From: Streptococcus phocae
GTDB lineage: Bacteria; Bacillota; Bacilli; Lactobacillales; Streptococcaceae
Length of the DNA: 64,000 nucleotides
Assembly (NCBI RefSeq): GCF_001302265.1
Contig: NZ_LHQM01000010.1
Coordinates: forward strand, 124,001-188,000
Direction: 5' to 3'
The translations under genes and the position numbers were made by a program. Positions 9,510 through 17,892 of the stretch are shown one piece after another; positions within the stretch are counted from its first letter, which is position 1, and the number at the start of each line of letters is the position of its first letter. A model generated the notes under the pieces. It searched no databases. It saw nothing but the letters and a program-made list of their open reading frames with translations, and was not told where the DNA came from.

Positions 9510-10610
9510 TTAGTAGGAAACCCGACGATCTTTTGCTACCAACTGCTGATTTTTCAACTCAACTTCAGCAACTTTAGCGAATTTCTTGAGTTTTTTGATG
9601 TCTTCAGGATGGTTAACAAGTGTGATGACGACCCCTCGTTTTCCCATGCGACCAGTACGACCAGCACGGTGGGTATAATTTTCTTTGTCTCGTGCGACTT
9701 CAAAGTTAATCACATACTCAAGGTTATCAATGTCGATACCTCTTGCGACCAAATCAGTTCCTAGCAAGAGGGAAATTTCTTGATGTTTGAATTTTTCTAA
9801 AATGGTTTTTCGAAAGCGAACATTGATATCGCTAGCCAGAGAGACCGCAGATGCACCGGCATATTGAAGGCGCTCTTCAGCCGCCCCTAAGTCTGACAAA
9901 CTATTGAAGAAAACGAGTCCTCGGAAATTAGGAATGTTTGAAAATTTTCGTAATAAATCGGTTCGTTCTCTTTGGTCTACAACCAAATAGTAGTGCTCAA
10001 TTTCAGTCAATGCTTGGTCAGACAAATCAATCAAAAGGGTATCTTCGACTAAATCTGCCTGTGCTACTTTATTGGTGGCACTCATATAAATCATCTGATG
10101 GTCACGAGGCACGTGGTGGGTAATTTTTTGCACAAAATGATATTGTGAGTCGCTCAATAGTTCATCGTATTCATCTAAAATGATTGTTTCGATAGACATC
10201 ATTTTGATTTTTTTGAGCTTGATTAGTTCAAAAACCCGTCCAGCAGTACCAATGATAATTTCAGGTCCTTTTTTCAAACGTTCAATTTGACGTTTTTGGC
10301 TGGTTCCTGAGATAAATAGCTGCGCGGTTAACCCTAGTGGTTCTGCCCATTCTTTGGTAACCTCAAAAATTTGTCCAGCTAACTCGGTATTTGGTGCTAA
10401 AATCAGCAATTGTTGTGATTTTTTTGGTGTTAGCTTTAAAAGGCTTGGAAAGAGATAGGCTAGGGTTTTACCTGTACCTGTAGGACTAATTCCTAGCACA
10501 TGCTGGCCTTGTGTAATGTGGGGAAAAGCATGTTGCTGGATAGGAGTTAGTTCTGAAAATTGAAGCTGGGCAAGTTTTTCTTGCCACGGTTTTGGAAAAG
10601 TTGTTATCAT
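9510..10610 (-). CDS. DEAD-box RNA helicase with variant DEYD motif
   Basis: ATP-dependent RNA helicase of superfamily 2, 366 residues. Motif Q region TPIQQHAFP is near residue 22 and Walker A (SPTGTGKT) near 42. Motif II reads DEYD instead of DEAD, near residue 146. Motif III is SAT, and motif VI is HRAGRTGR near residue 318. The core is compact, without the long basic C-terminal tail of the CshA type, so it is probably one of the shorter accessory helicases of Firmicutes involved in ribosome assembly or mRNA turnover. The substrate cannot be told from the sequence. It is monocistronic on the minus strand. Confidence 0.9.
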   Translation of the reverse strand: MITTFPKPWQEKLAQLQFSELTPIQQHAFPHITQGQHVLGISPTGTGKTLAYLFPSLLKLTPKKSQQLLILAPNTELAGQIFEVTKEWAEPLGLTAQLFISGTSQKRQIERLKKGPEIIIGTAGRVFELIKLKKIKMMSIETIILDEYDELLSDSQYHFVQKITHHVPRDHQMIYMSATNKVAQADLVEDTLLIDLSDQALTEIEHYYLVVDQRERTDLLRKFSNIPNFRGLVFFNSLSDLGAAEERLQYAGASAVSLASDINVRFRKTILEKFKHQEISLLLGTDLVARGIDIDNLEYVINFEVARDKENYTHRAGRTGRMGKRGVVITLVNHPEDIKKLKKFAKVAEVELKNQQLVAKDRRVSY

Positions 10611-10706
10611 GTAGGATCCTTTAATTATTATTCTATATTCATTATAGCATTATAGTGGCATTTTTGGTAAAATAGAGGGAAAGACTTTTTAGATTTGGAG
10701 TTTGTA

Positions 10707-11333
10707 ATGTTTAAAAGACCCATTATTATTGGTGTAACTGGTGGCTCTGGTGGTGGAAAAACCAGCGTTTCGCGTGCCATTTTAGATAGTTTCCCCAATG
10801 CACGAATTGCGATGATCCAGCACGATTCTTATTACAAGGATCAGTCTCACATGAGTTTTGAAGAGCGGGTTCAGACCAATTATGATCACCCGTTAGCTTT
10901 TGATACAGATTTTATGATTCAACAGCTAAACGAACTTTTGGCAGGTCGACCAGTTGATATTCCCATTTATGACTACAAAGAGCACACAAGAAGCGATAAA
11001 ACATTTCGTCAAGAGCCCCAAGATGTTATTATTGTTGAAGGCATTTTGGTGCTAGAAGACGAACGCTTGCGCAACTTAATGGATATTAAGCTGTTTGTAG
11101 ATACTGATGACGATATTCGCATCATCCGACGCATCAAGCGCGACATGATGGAAAGAGGAAGAAGTCTTGAGAGCATTATTGAGCAATACACCAGTGTTGT
11201 CAAACCAATGTACCATCAATTTATTGAGCCAAGTAAGCGTTATGCGGATATTGTGGTTCCTGAGGGAGTTAGCAACGTTGTGGCTATTGACCTTATCAAC
11301 ACCAAAATCGCAAGCATATTAGGCGAATTGTAA
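10707..11333 (+). CDS. udk: Uridine kinase
   Basis: Uridine/cytidine kinase of pyrimidine salvage, 208 residues. The P-loop GGSGGGKTS is at about residues 13-21. Substrate-binding regions QHDSYYKD and NYDHPLAFD follow, and the lid region carries [13 protein letters not shown]. The ATG at 10707 is chosen because TTGGAG (10695-10700) is its ribosome binding site; an in-frame TTG within that site would give four extra residues and is unlikely. A terminator follows 13 bp after the stop. Confidence 0.96.
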   Translation: MFKRPIIIGVTGGSGGGKTSVSRAILDSFPNARIAMIQHDSYYKDQSHMSFEERVQTNYDHPLAFDTDFMIQQLNELLAGRPVDIPIYDYKEHTRSDKTFRQEPQDVIIVEGILVLEDERLRNLMDIKLFVDTDDDIRIIRRIKRDMMERGRSLESIIEQYTSVVKPMYHQFIEPSKRYADIVVPEGVSNVVAIDLINTKIASILGEL

Positions 11334-11346
11334 TATTATAAATCTT

Positions 11347-11382
11347 GAGCAGGTTCTTAGAGAACTTGCTCAAAATTTATTT
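11347..11382 (+). terminator. Terminator of udk
   Basis: An 11-bp stem (11347-11357 with 11361-11371, one G-U pair) has a TAG loop. The T-rich tract comes about 9 bases after the stem. Confidence 0.7.
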
Positions 11383-11405
11383 TTTGAGAAATGGTTAGGA
11401 AAAAC

Positions 11406-11675
11406 ATGATAGAAAAACTACTGATTCTGTTACTGTGCTGGAATGGTGTGGTATTTGTGCTTTACGGGATTGACAAAAAAAGAGCTATTCAGCATAAATG
11501 GCGCATATCAGAAAAAACCTTGATCATTGCGACCTTGTTATGTGGGGGACTAGGTGCTTGCAGTGCTGCCAAGTTTTATCACCATAAAACGCAGAAATGG
11601 TACTTCAGATTGAGTTGGTATATAGGGTTGGTCTTAACCATGCTTTTGCTTTATGGGATAGTAAAAACCAGTTAG
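11406..11675 (+). CDS. DUF1294 family small membrane protein
   Basis: An 89-residue integral membrane protein with three hydrophobic segments. The DUF1294 signature pattern is visible: NGVVFVLYGIDKKRA near the N-terminus, then WRISEKTL, and a Gly/Cys-rich segment followed by HHKTQKWYF. Function unknown. The ATG at 11406, behind an AGGA ribosome binding site, fits better than the one at 11391. Confidence 0.75.
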   Translation: MIEKLLILLLCWNGVVFVLYGIDKKRAIQHKWRISEKTLIIATLLCGGLGACSAAKFYHHKTQKWYFRLSWYIGLVLTMLLLYGIVKTS

Positions 11676-11712
11676 TCAAGTCCCTACCTTAATAGAGAAT
11701 ATTCTGTAGATG

Positions 11713-11721
11713 TGATATAAT
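11713..11721 (+). promoter_or_regulatory. Extended -10 promoter placed for a leaderless msrC-dnaX mRNA
   Basis: TGATATAAT (extended -10, 11713-11721) is followed by six bases and then the ATG at 11728. Initiation about 7 bases after the -10 would fall on the A of the start codon. No SD sequence exists in front of the ATG. The transcript is therefore predicted to be leaderless. Confidence 0.65.
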
Positions 11722-11727
11722 AAATCT

Positions 11728-12225
11728 ATGAATGAAACAAAGAAAATTGAAATGTATCAAACCATGTTAGCCCAGGCAAAGGCGCTATTTTCGAAAGAAC
11801 GAAATGCCCTTGCAAACCTTTCTAATGCCAGCGCTCTTTTGAACATGACCTTGCCCAATACAGTTTTTGCAGGTTTTTATCTTTTTGACGGTCAAGAATT
11901 AGTTCTAGGACCCTTTCAAGGAGGGGTGTCTTGTGTTCGGATTGAGCTTGGCAAGGGAGTTTGTGGCGAAGCAGCGAAGCTGATGAAAACGATAATTGTC
12001 GAGGATGTCAAAACGCATGACAATTACATTTCTTGTGACTCTGCGGCGATGAGTGAAATCGTTGTTCCTATGATGGTCTCTAATCGTTTAATCGGCGTGC
12101 TAGATTTAGATGCCAATCTTGTAGGGGACTATGATACTATCGATCAAACTTACTTGGAACAGTTTGTAGCTCTGCTGATTGAAACAACTGATTTTAAATT
12201 TAACATGTTTGGAGTGGACGCTTAA
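11728..12225 (+). CDS. msrC: GAF-domain free methionine-(R)-sulfoxide reductase
   Basis: A single-GAF-domain enzyme (165 residues) of the fRMsr family, which reduces free L-methionine-(R)-sulfoxide in the cytoplasm. All three family cysteines are present: [16 protein letters not shown] supplies two (near residues 71 and 81) and [15 protein letters not shown] the third (near 105). It overlaps dnaX by one base (TAATG), so the two are translationally coupled. The ATG has no SD and sits six bases after a -10 box, as expected for a leaderless message. Confidence 0.88.
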   Translation: MNETKKIEMYQTMLAQAKALFSKERNALANLSNASALLNMTLPNTVFAGFYLFDGQELVLGPFQGGVSCVRIELGKGVCGEAAKLMKTIIVEDVKTHDNYISCDSAAMSEIVVPMMVSNRLIGVLDLDANLVGDYDTIDQTYLEQFVALLIETTDFKFNMFGVDA

Positions 12226-13895
12226 TGTATCAAGCCCTTTATCGAAAATACCGCAGCCAGACCTTTGCTGAAATGGTTGGTCAATCAGTCGTTTCAACGA
12301 CTTTGCGGCAAGCTGTCGAGTCAGATAAGATAAGCCATGCTTATCTTTTTTCTGGTCCCAGAGGAACTGGTAAAACCAGCGCAGCCAAAATCTTTGCTAA
12401 GGCCATGAACTGTCCAAATCAAAAAAACGGTGAGCCATGCAATCAATGCGACATCTGCCGCGACATTACCAACGGCAGTCTAGAAGATGTTATTGAAATA
12501 GATGCTGCTTCAAATAATGGAGTTGATGAGATACGAGATATTCGTGACAAGTCAACCTATGCACCAAGTAGAGCAAGACATAAGGTCTACATTATCGATG
12601 AGGTCCACATGTTGTCGACAGGAGCATTCAACGCCCTGTTAAAAACGTTAGAAGAACCCACTAAAAATGTGGTCTTTATTTTAGCCACAACGGAATTACA
12701 CAAAATTCCTGCCACCATATTATCAAGGGTGCAGCGCTTTGAATTTAAAGCAATTAAACAAGCCGCCATCCAAGAACATTTGGCTTGGATACTAGAGCAA
12801 GAATCTATTGCTTACCAGGCGGATGCCCTGAACATTATAGCCAGACGTGCCGAAGGTGGGATGCGCGATGCCCTTTCTATATTAGATCAGGCATTGAGCC
12901 TTTCTACCGACCAAGGGGTTTCATTGGAGATTGCTGAGGAAATCACGGGCTCAATTTCTATAGTAGCTCTGGACGATTACGTCCATCACTTGATGGCAGA
13001 AGATGCTAGTCAAGCCTTGAAAAATCTTGAAACAATTTATGATAGCGGCAAAAGCATGAGCCGCTTTGCCACAGATTTATTGACCTATCTCCGAGATTTG
13101 CTCATGGTTAAAAGCGGGGGAGATAATTCCCGCCAATCGTCAGTTTTTAATGAGAATTTGGCGATTTCTTTAGATCGCATTTTTCAGATGATTGCAATCA
13201 TCACTAGCCATCTACCTGAAATTAAAAAAGGTAGCCATCCTAGAATCTATGCTGAAATGATGACCATTCAACTGGCAAAACAACAGCAAGCCGCATCGGA
13301 TGTACCACTGCAGATAGTAGAAGACTTTGAGCAACTGCGGCAAGAAATGGTGCAACTTAAAAACGAGTTGCAGCAATTGCAGCAGTCTCCAGAGTCTGTT
13401 TCGCATAAAAAAATGCGCTCAACGAAGTCGCCTGCCTTTACCTACAAAGTTGATCGCGCGAAAATCTTACAAATTATGGAAGAAACGGTTCAAGATAGTG
13501 AGCAGTCTCGCCGCTATTTAGATGCTTTAAAAGGCGCGTGGCATGAAATTCTAGATAGCATTTCAGCGCAAGATAGGGCTTTATTGCTAGGATCAGAACC
13601 TGTTTTAGCTAATAGCGAAAATGCTATTTTAGCCTTTGAAGCAGCCTTTAATGCTGAGCAGGCCATGGCACGGCAGGATTTGAATGCCATGTTTGGCAAT
13701 ATCATGAGCAAGGCAGCTGGCTTTTCTCCAAATATTTTGGCAGTCCCAAAAACAGATTTTCATCACCTGCGCTCAGAGTTTGCACAGAGCCTTAAATCAA
13801 GCAAAGCAAAGCCTGAAGACCAACCTTCAGAAAACATCCCCATTCCAGAAGGTTTTGATTTTCTAGCTGATAAAATCAAGACCATTGACGATTAA
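12225..13895 (+). CDS. dnaX: DNA polymerase III subunit gamma/tau
   Basis: Clamp-loader ATPase subunit, 556 residues. Walker A SGPRGTGKTSAAK is near residue 45. The zinc-binding cysteines lie in CPNQ..EPCNQCDIC (residues about 64-79), the Walker B region is YIIDEVHM and sensor 1 is ATTELHKIP. The C-terminal third (350-556) is the tau-specific, Gln-rich and variable region. The start codon overlaps the stop of the upstream GAF gene, so expression depends on coupled translation. A strong terminator follows. Confidence 0.97.
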   Translation: MYQALYRKYRSQTFAEMVGQSVVSTTLRQAVESDKISHAYLFSGPRGTGKTSAAKIFAKAMNCPNQKNGEPCNQCDICRDITNGSLEDVIEIDAASNNGVDEIRDIRDKSTYAPSRARHKVYIIDEVHMLSTGAFNALLKTLEEPTKNVVFILATTELHKIPATILSRVQRFEFKAIKQAAIQEHLAWILEQESIAYQADALNIIARRAEGGMRDALSILDQALSLSTDQGVSLEIAEEITGSISIVALDDYVHHLMAEDASQALKNLETIYDSGKSMSRFATDLLTYLRDLLMVKSGGDNSRQSSVFNENLAISLDRIFQMIAIITSHLPEIKKGSHPRIYAEMMTIQLAKQQQAASDVPLQIVEDFEQLRQEMVQLKNELQQLQQSPESVSHKKMRSTKSPAFTYKVDRAKILQIMEETVQDSEQSRRYLDALKGAWHEILDSISAQDRALLLGSEPVLANSENAILAFEAAFNAEQAMARQDLNAMFGNIMSKAAGFSPNILAVPKTDFHHLRSEFAQSLKSSKAKPEDQPSENIPIPEGFDFLADKIKTIDD

Positions 13896-13896
13896 T

Positions 13897-13934
13897 AATA
13901 AAAAGAAAATTCATAGTAGAATTTTCTTTTTATT
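13897..13934 (+). terminator. Terminator of dnaX
   Basis: A perfect 16-bp stem (13897-13912 with 13919-13934) and a 6-base loop start right at the dnaX stop. The A/T-rich arms give U-tracts in both directions. Its right arm abuts the promoter of the next gene. Confidence 0.85.
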
Positions 13935-13942
13935 GGTATAAT
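13935..13942 (+). promoter_or_regulatory. Extended -10 placed for a leaderless mRNA (DUF3272-like gene)
   Basis: An extended -10 (TGGTATAAT, about 13934-13942) ends six bases before the ATG at 13949. No SD is present. The geometry equals that in front of msrC and birA. Confidence 0.6.
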
Positions 13943-13948
13943 GATGGT

Positions 13949-14152
13949 ATGACTATTCGACAATTTATTTTTATTGCTTTTGCCTGTGCTTTTGAAACCT
14001 ATTTCTTTAATGACTTGTTGTTATCAGGGAATTATCTATTTGCTTTTTTCTGGGGCTTATTGTTATTAAGGGATTTAAAAAGGGCACACGCCATTGACCG
14101 ATTTACCAAAAACATCCTAAAGGCTTCGTCTTCTACCACGAAGAAAGACTAA
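13949..14152 (+). CDS. DUF3272-like small membrane protein
   Basis: 67 residues with two hydrophobic segments (about 5-20 and 27-42), then a basic tail ending in Ser/Thr/Lys residues. The N-terminal pattern with FETYFFNDLLL and NYLFAFFWGLLLLRDL resembles a streptococcal family found beside dnaX, which I recall as DUF3272. Function unknown. Its last 20 bases overlap the end of convergent birA. The message appears leaderless. Confidence 0.65.
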   Translation: MTIRQFIFIAFACAFETYFFNDLLLSGNYLFAFFWGLLLLRDLKRAHAIDRFTKNILKASSSTTKKD

Positions 14153-15068
14153 TCTCACCACTTTTAAGGGTGTGAAGTTGCCCGTCTTCCAATTGCACGA
14201 CGAGGTGCCCTTGATCTGTCACATCTATGGCAGTTGCGGATATACTTTTTTGATTCTCTTGGAAAGTCACTTGTTTGTTAAGAACAAGTGATTTTTCTTT
14301 GTATACTTTAACGTGGTCTTTAATGGCAACCGAGAAAAAGAGGTGCCATATAGCAACAATTAAGTCATTTCTAGTTGTGGTTGGTTTTTCTTCAAAAAGA
14401 GAACCCGCTATACTAGTTAGTTCTTCAGGAAAGTCTTCTATGGCAAAATTCAGACCAACTCCAATAATCACATCCGTGATCAAGCCTGTCTCCACAGAAG
14501 TGATGGCTTCTGTTAAAATACCCGCTATTTTCTTCTGGTCGAGATAAATGTCATTAACCCATTTAATGCTTGTTTCAATACCTGTTAAATGAGAGATGGC
14601 TTTGACGATGCTTGTGGCAACCATCATGGTGTAAGGAGGCATGTCAAAGTAGGGAACATTTGGTTTTAGGTGTAGCGACATGTATATCCCACCATTTGGT
14701 GAGGCAAAAAAATCACGATGGCGTCTGCCCTTGGCACTGGATTGACTCGGTGCCAGATAGAGTTGAGGGGCAGGGTGCTGCAGATCTATTCCTTTTTTGG
14801 CATCTAGCTGGGTTGATTGGCTTTTAGGGGTGTATGAAACAGGTATGCCCAGTTCTCGACTAATCATATCGGGTAAAAGTAAATCCCCTTGGATGATGCG
14901 ATAGCCTTTGTTTTTCAACGATTCAATTTGAATGCCTTGGCCTTCTAGCCGTTTAATAGATTTCCAAACGGATGTCCTTGAGATATTTAGTTGGTCTGCT
15001 AAATATTCGCCACTGATAAAAGCATTGCTACGGCTTAATAATTGGTATATTTTTTCGGTTGTTTTCAT
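14133..15068 (-). CDS. birA: Bifunctional biotin-protein ligase / biotin repressor
   Basis: BirA attaches biotin to carboxylase carrier domains and may act as a biotin-sensing repressor. The N-terminal winged helix (residues 5-60; ISGEYLADQLNISRTSVWKSIKRLE) is intact. The ligase domain contains GRRHRDFFASPNGGIYMS (near 113-130) and KWVNDIYLDQKKIAGIL (near 170-187). The ATG at 15068 gives 311 residues. A -35 TTGAAA and -10 TATACT are so close that transcription should begin at this ATG. A GTG eight codons upstream lies inside that promoter and has no SD. Confidence 0.93.
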   Translation of the reverse strand: MKTTEKIYQLLSRSNAFISGEYLADQLNISRTSVWKSIKRLEGQGIQIESLKNKGYRIIQGDLLLPDMISRELGIPVSYTPKSQSTQLDAKKGIDLQHPAPQLYLAPSQSSAKGRRHRDFFASPNGGIYMSLHLKPNVPYFDMPPYTMMVATSIVKAISHLTGIETSIKWVNDIYLDQKKIAGILTEAITSVETGLITDVIIGVGLNFAIEDFPEELTSIAGSLFEEKPTTTRNDLIVAIWHLFFSVAIKDHVKVYKEKSLVLNKQVTFQENQKSISATAIDVTDQGHLVVQLEDGQLHTLKSGEISLSSW

Positions 15069-15074
15069 ATGTCT

Positions 15075-15102
15075 AGTATAGTATAAAATCACCGGATTTC
15101 AA
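15075..15102 (-). promoter_or_regulatory. birA promoter, predicted leaderless
   Basis: On the minus strand, TTGAAA (15097-15102), a 16-bp spacer, TATACT (15075-15080), six bases and then ATG (15068). With the usual 7-base distance, the first transcribed base is the A of ATG. No SD exists. Confidence 0.7.
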
Positions 15103-15170
15103 CTGCATTTAGTAAAAAAGGCACGATTAGTTCACCAAAAGACTTGCAAAGAACAGTTTTTCTGATATAA

Positions 15171-15202
15171 TTAACTAGTTAACATCTTGTTTAACTGGTT
15201 AA
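15171..15202 (+). promoter_or_regulatory. Two AdcR zinc operators upstream of slr
   Basis: Two 12-bp palindromes match the streptococcal AdcR consensus TTAACYRGTTAA exactly: 15171-15182 (TTAACTAGTTAA) and 15191-15202 (TTAACTGGTTAA). Their centres are 20 bp apart, on the same DNA face. The first overlaps the -10-like TATAAT at 15166-15171, and the second lies just before the SD. AdcR with zinc would block transcription, so slr should be induced by zinc shortage. Confidence 0.92.
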
Positions 15203-15215
15203 TTATGGAGGAAAA

Positions 15216-17498
15216 ATGAAAAAGAATAAAGTAATGCTATTGGTCGGCTTGGCCTTGACGTGTCAGATGACATTGACAGCTTGTCACACCAATAAGGACA
15301 GCGGTTCACATGAACCTAAAACAAAACAAGTGACAAAAAAAGTTGCTAAAAAGAAAAAATCTAAAAAGGTTCATAAGGACCACAAAGGAGTCGCAGGGAT
15401 TGATTTCCCAACAGATGACGGCTTTATCTTGACCAAGGATTCAAAAATCATTGCGAAAAAAGATAATGGGATTGTTATTGAACATGGCGACCACACACAT
15501 TTCATCTTTTACGCAGATCTCAAAGGCAGCGCTTTTGAATACTTGATTCCAAAAGGTGCTGATGTCACAAAACCTGAAGTTGCTAGAGCATCAGAACATC
15601 AAACTTCACATGCAACTAACGGGCATCACCATTATGAATTTAACCCAGCTGATATTGTTGCTGAGGACGCTTTAGGCTATACTGTTCGCCATGGCGATCA
15701 CTTCCACTATATCTTGAAGAGTTCATTGACAGGACCTGTTAATCATAAGCCTCAGACACAGTTAACTATTTCTAAACCTTCGGTTAATCAACGATTTTCA
15801 GGAGTCCATTACCCAACAGATGACGGTTTCTTATTTGATGGCACGGGTATTGTAGGACGTACTGCACTAGGACTTCTTGTAGACCATAATGGTCACACGC
15901 ACGTGGTAACCTATGACAGCATCCGTAACACACAGTGGTCGCACTTGATTGAAGCACCAAAACCTCAAGCACCAGAAGCACCTCAAGCTCCTTCTGAATC
16001 AGAAGCATTGGCCAAAGAAATTGACTTGAAAAAAGAACATTTGGCTAAGTCATTAGGAATTGATGTTAATAGTATCAAAGTAGAAAAGACAGAAGATGGC
16101 GTAGTTCTTATCTACCCTCATGGAGACCATTCACATTCATCAGGTTTAGATGAAATTGAGTTGGACAAACCATTTGATCCACATGGCAATCCACATGCTA
16201 AAGACAAAATTGGTATGGCAACGCTGAAAAAAATCGGTTTTGACGATGAGGTGATTGCTTCAATTCTTCATGCAAACGCACCAACACCATTCCCTTCAAA
16301 AGAAAAAGATATGGCTAAAATGAAGGAGTGGTTGGCAACAATTGAATACATCAATATTGGTGAGATTGAAAACCCATTACAACGTAAAAATCTTGACTTG
16401 ATGCCAAATCTTCAAGTGTTAGGAATTGGCTTTACAAAAATTGATGATGTGACACCTGTTCTTCAGTTTAAAAACCTCAAACAACTTTGGATGACTAGAA
16501 CAGGCATTACGAATTACGATTTCTTGAAACAATTGCCATCTCTAGAAGGTATTGATATTTCACAAAATGGTATTTCTGATTTGTCATTCTTGAAGGATTT
16601 CCTACATTACAAAGTTATCTCAGCAGCAGGAAATGACTTAACAGACATTAGCATCCTTGCTAAAATGCCAAACTTGGAGTCACTAAACCTTGACTACAAC
16701 AAATTGACAGATATTTCAGCCCTTAAAAATGCGAAACATCTGACAGCGGTCAGCTTGGAACACAATACCATCAAGGATCTTTCTGCCTTGAGTGATAAGG
16801 ATAAATTAGTTCGACTCTATGTGTCGCACAATCCAAAAGTTGATTTAACAACATTGAAATCCAATGCTCTTCAAGAATTAACTGTACAAGAAAGTGATGT
16901 TTCAGACTTGTCATTCCTTAAAAATATGACAGCCCTTGAAACCTTAACCATTGACAATAATGTGTTGACAAACTTGAAAGGCCTTGAAACAAACCAAAAC
17001 ATCAAGACCTTGTCAGCGAATAAAAACAAGGTGACCTCGCTAGGTTTAGGCGGACTTCAAACGTCTCTTAGCGTATTAAATTTACAAAACAATCACCTTT
17101 CTTCATTAGAAGGCATTAACGATTACAAAGCGTTAGAAACTATCAATGTTAATGGCAATGAGATTGCAACGCTGAAACTAAGCAAACCAAACCATACCAT
17201 CAAAGAGATTTACGCTGATAACAATCACATTCCAGCAGACGAATTAAATCCAGCAGCGCCAGGAGAATTTCCAAAAGGTATTGTTGAAAACTTTAAGGCA
17301 GCAGAAGGCGGTAGTTTAGCAGGTAATGCTCCTGAAACAGCTCATCAAGATTCTAATGATGAGCATGCTGATCACGATCACGATCATGAACATGAACACA
17401 ATCATGAGCATGCAGACCATGATCATGAACACGACCATGCTGATCACGATCATGAAGGTCACGATCACGACCATGACCACCATGGACACTCGCATTAA
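15216..17498 (+). CDS. slr: Slr-like histidine-triad, leucine-rich-repeat lipoprotein
   Basis: Surface lipoprotein of 760 residues. The signal peptide ends in lipobox LTAC (Cys23). The N-terminal half has several histidine triads (HGDHTH near 93, HGDHFH near 165, HNGHTH near 228, HGDHSH near 303), typical of Pht zinc-scavenging proteins. A leucine-rich-repeat block spans about 380-670, with roughly 22-residue units such as LESLNLDYNKLTDIS. The last about 45 residues are almost only His, Asp and Glu, a likely zinc sponge. Two AdcR boxes precede it. In S. pyogenes the homologue has been called Slr (adhesion, collagen binding) and, I believe, PhtY. A terminator follows. Confidence 0.9.
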   Translation: MKKNKVMLLVGLALTCQMTLTACHTNKDSGSHEPKTKQVTKKVAKKKKSKKVHKDHKGVAGIDFPTDDGFILTKDSKIIAKKDNGIVIEHGDHTHFIFYADLKGSAFEYLIPKGADVTKPEVARASEHQTSHATNGHHHYEFNPADIVAEDALGYTVRHGDHFHYILKSSLTGPVNHKPQTQLTISKPSVNQRFSGVHYPTDDGFLFDGTGIVGRTALGLLVDHNGHTHVVTYDSIRNTQWSHLIEAPKPQAPEAPQAPSESEALAKEIDLKKEHLAKSLGIDVNSIKVEKTEDGVVLIYPHGDHSHSSGLDEIELDKPFDPHGNPHAKDKIGMATLKKIGFDDEVIASILHANAPTPFPSKEKDMAKMKEWLATIEYINIGEIENPLQRKNLDLMPNLQVLGIGFTKIDDVTPVLQFKNLKQLWMTRTGITNYDFLKQLPSLEGIDISQNGISDLSFLKDFLHYKVISAAGNDLTDISILAKMPNLESLNLDYNKLTDISALKNAKHLTAVSLEHNTIKDLSALSDKDKLVRLYVSHNPKVDLTTLKSNALQELTVQESDVSDLSFLKNMTALETLTIDNNVLTNLKGLETNQNIKTLSANKNKVTSLGLGGLQTSLSVLNLQNNHLSSLEGINDYKALETINVNGNEIATLKLSKPNHTIKEIYADNNHIPADELNPAAPGEFPKGIVENFKAAEGGSLAGNAPETAHQDSNDEHADHDHDHEHEHNHEHADHDHEHDHADHDHEGHDHDHDHHGHSH

Positions 17499-17542
17499 TG
17501 CGTGAAGTTATTATTAGACTTCAGAGCATTAAATAGTATCCT

Positions 17543-17575
17543 AAAAGACTCCTAGCATTTTGCTAGGGGTCTTTG
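17543..17575 (+). terminator. Terminator of slr
   Basis: Arms AAGACTCCTAGC and GCTAGGGGTCTT surround a TTTT/ATTT loop, followed by a short T run. It lies 45 bp after the slr stop. Confidence 0.75.
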
Positions 17576-17655
17576 TGAGGTTTATTTTATGATTTTTCTC
17601 TTAGATAAGGGAGATTGTCTAGAAAAAATATTTTAAAATGATATAATAGATGAGT

Positions 17656-17892
17656 TAATGAGTCCCGAAAAGGCATTTCTACGAAATCAGAGCTAATGAT
17701 TAGCGATGACTAGGAAATGGTTCTTTGTAACTCAGTACAAATAGCAAGACACTTGTTATTTTGATGGTTCGTGGTTAATAGAGCTATTCAACCAGCTTAC
17801 GACTTTTTGTCATCTTCTAGAGAGTTACTGACTGAGGTTACAAAAAGAGTCATTGGTAAGTTAGGTCATTATTAAAAGGGGGGGACATTTTT
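17656..17892 (+). ncRNA. SMK box (SAM-III) riboswitch upstream of metK
   Basis: The roughly 240-base leader between a TATAAT -10 (17642-17647) and metK contains GAGTCCCGAAAAGG near 17660. Its GTCCC is complementary to the GGGAC inside the metK ribosome binding site (run of seven G at 17878-17884). It also carries ACGAAATCAGAGCTAATGATTAGC (about 17680-17703), which resembles known SMK elements. This class, found in front of metK in lactic acid bacteria, binds S-adenosylmethionine and hides the SD. The middle of the leader (17705-17870) is a long variable insert that can itself fold. The 394 bp between slr and metK has no protein-coding gene. Confidence 0.82.
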
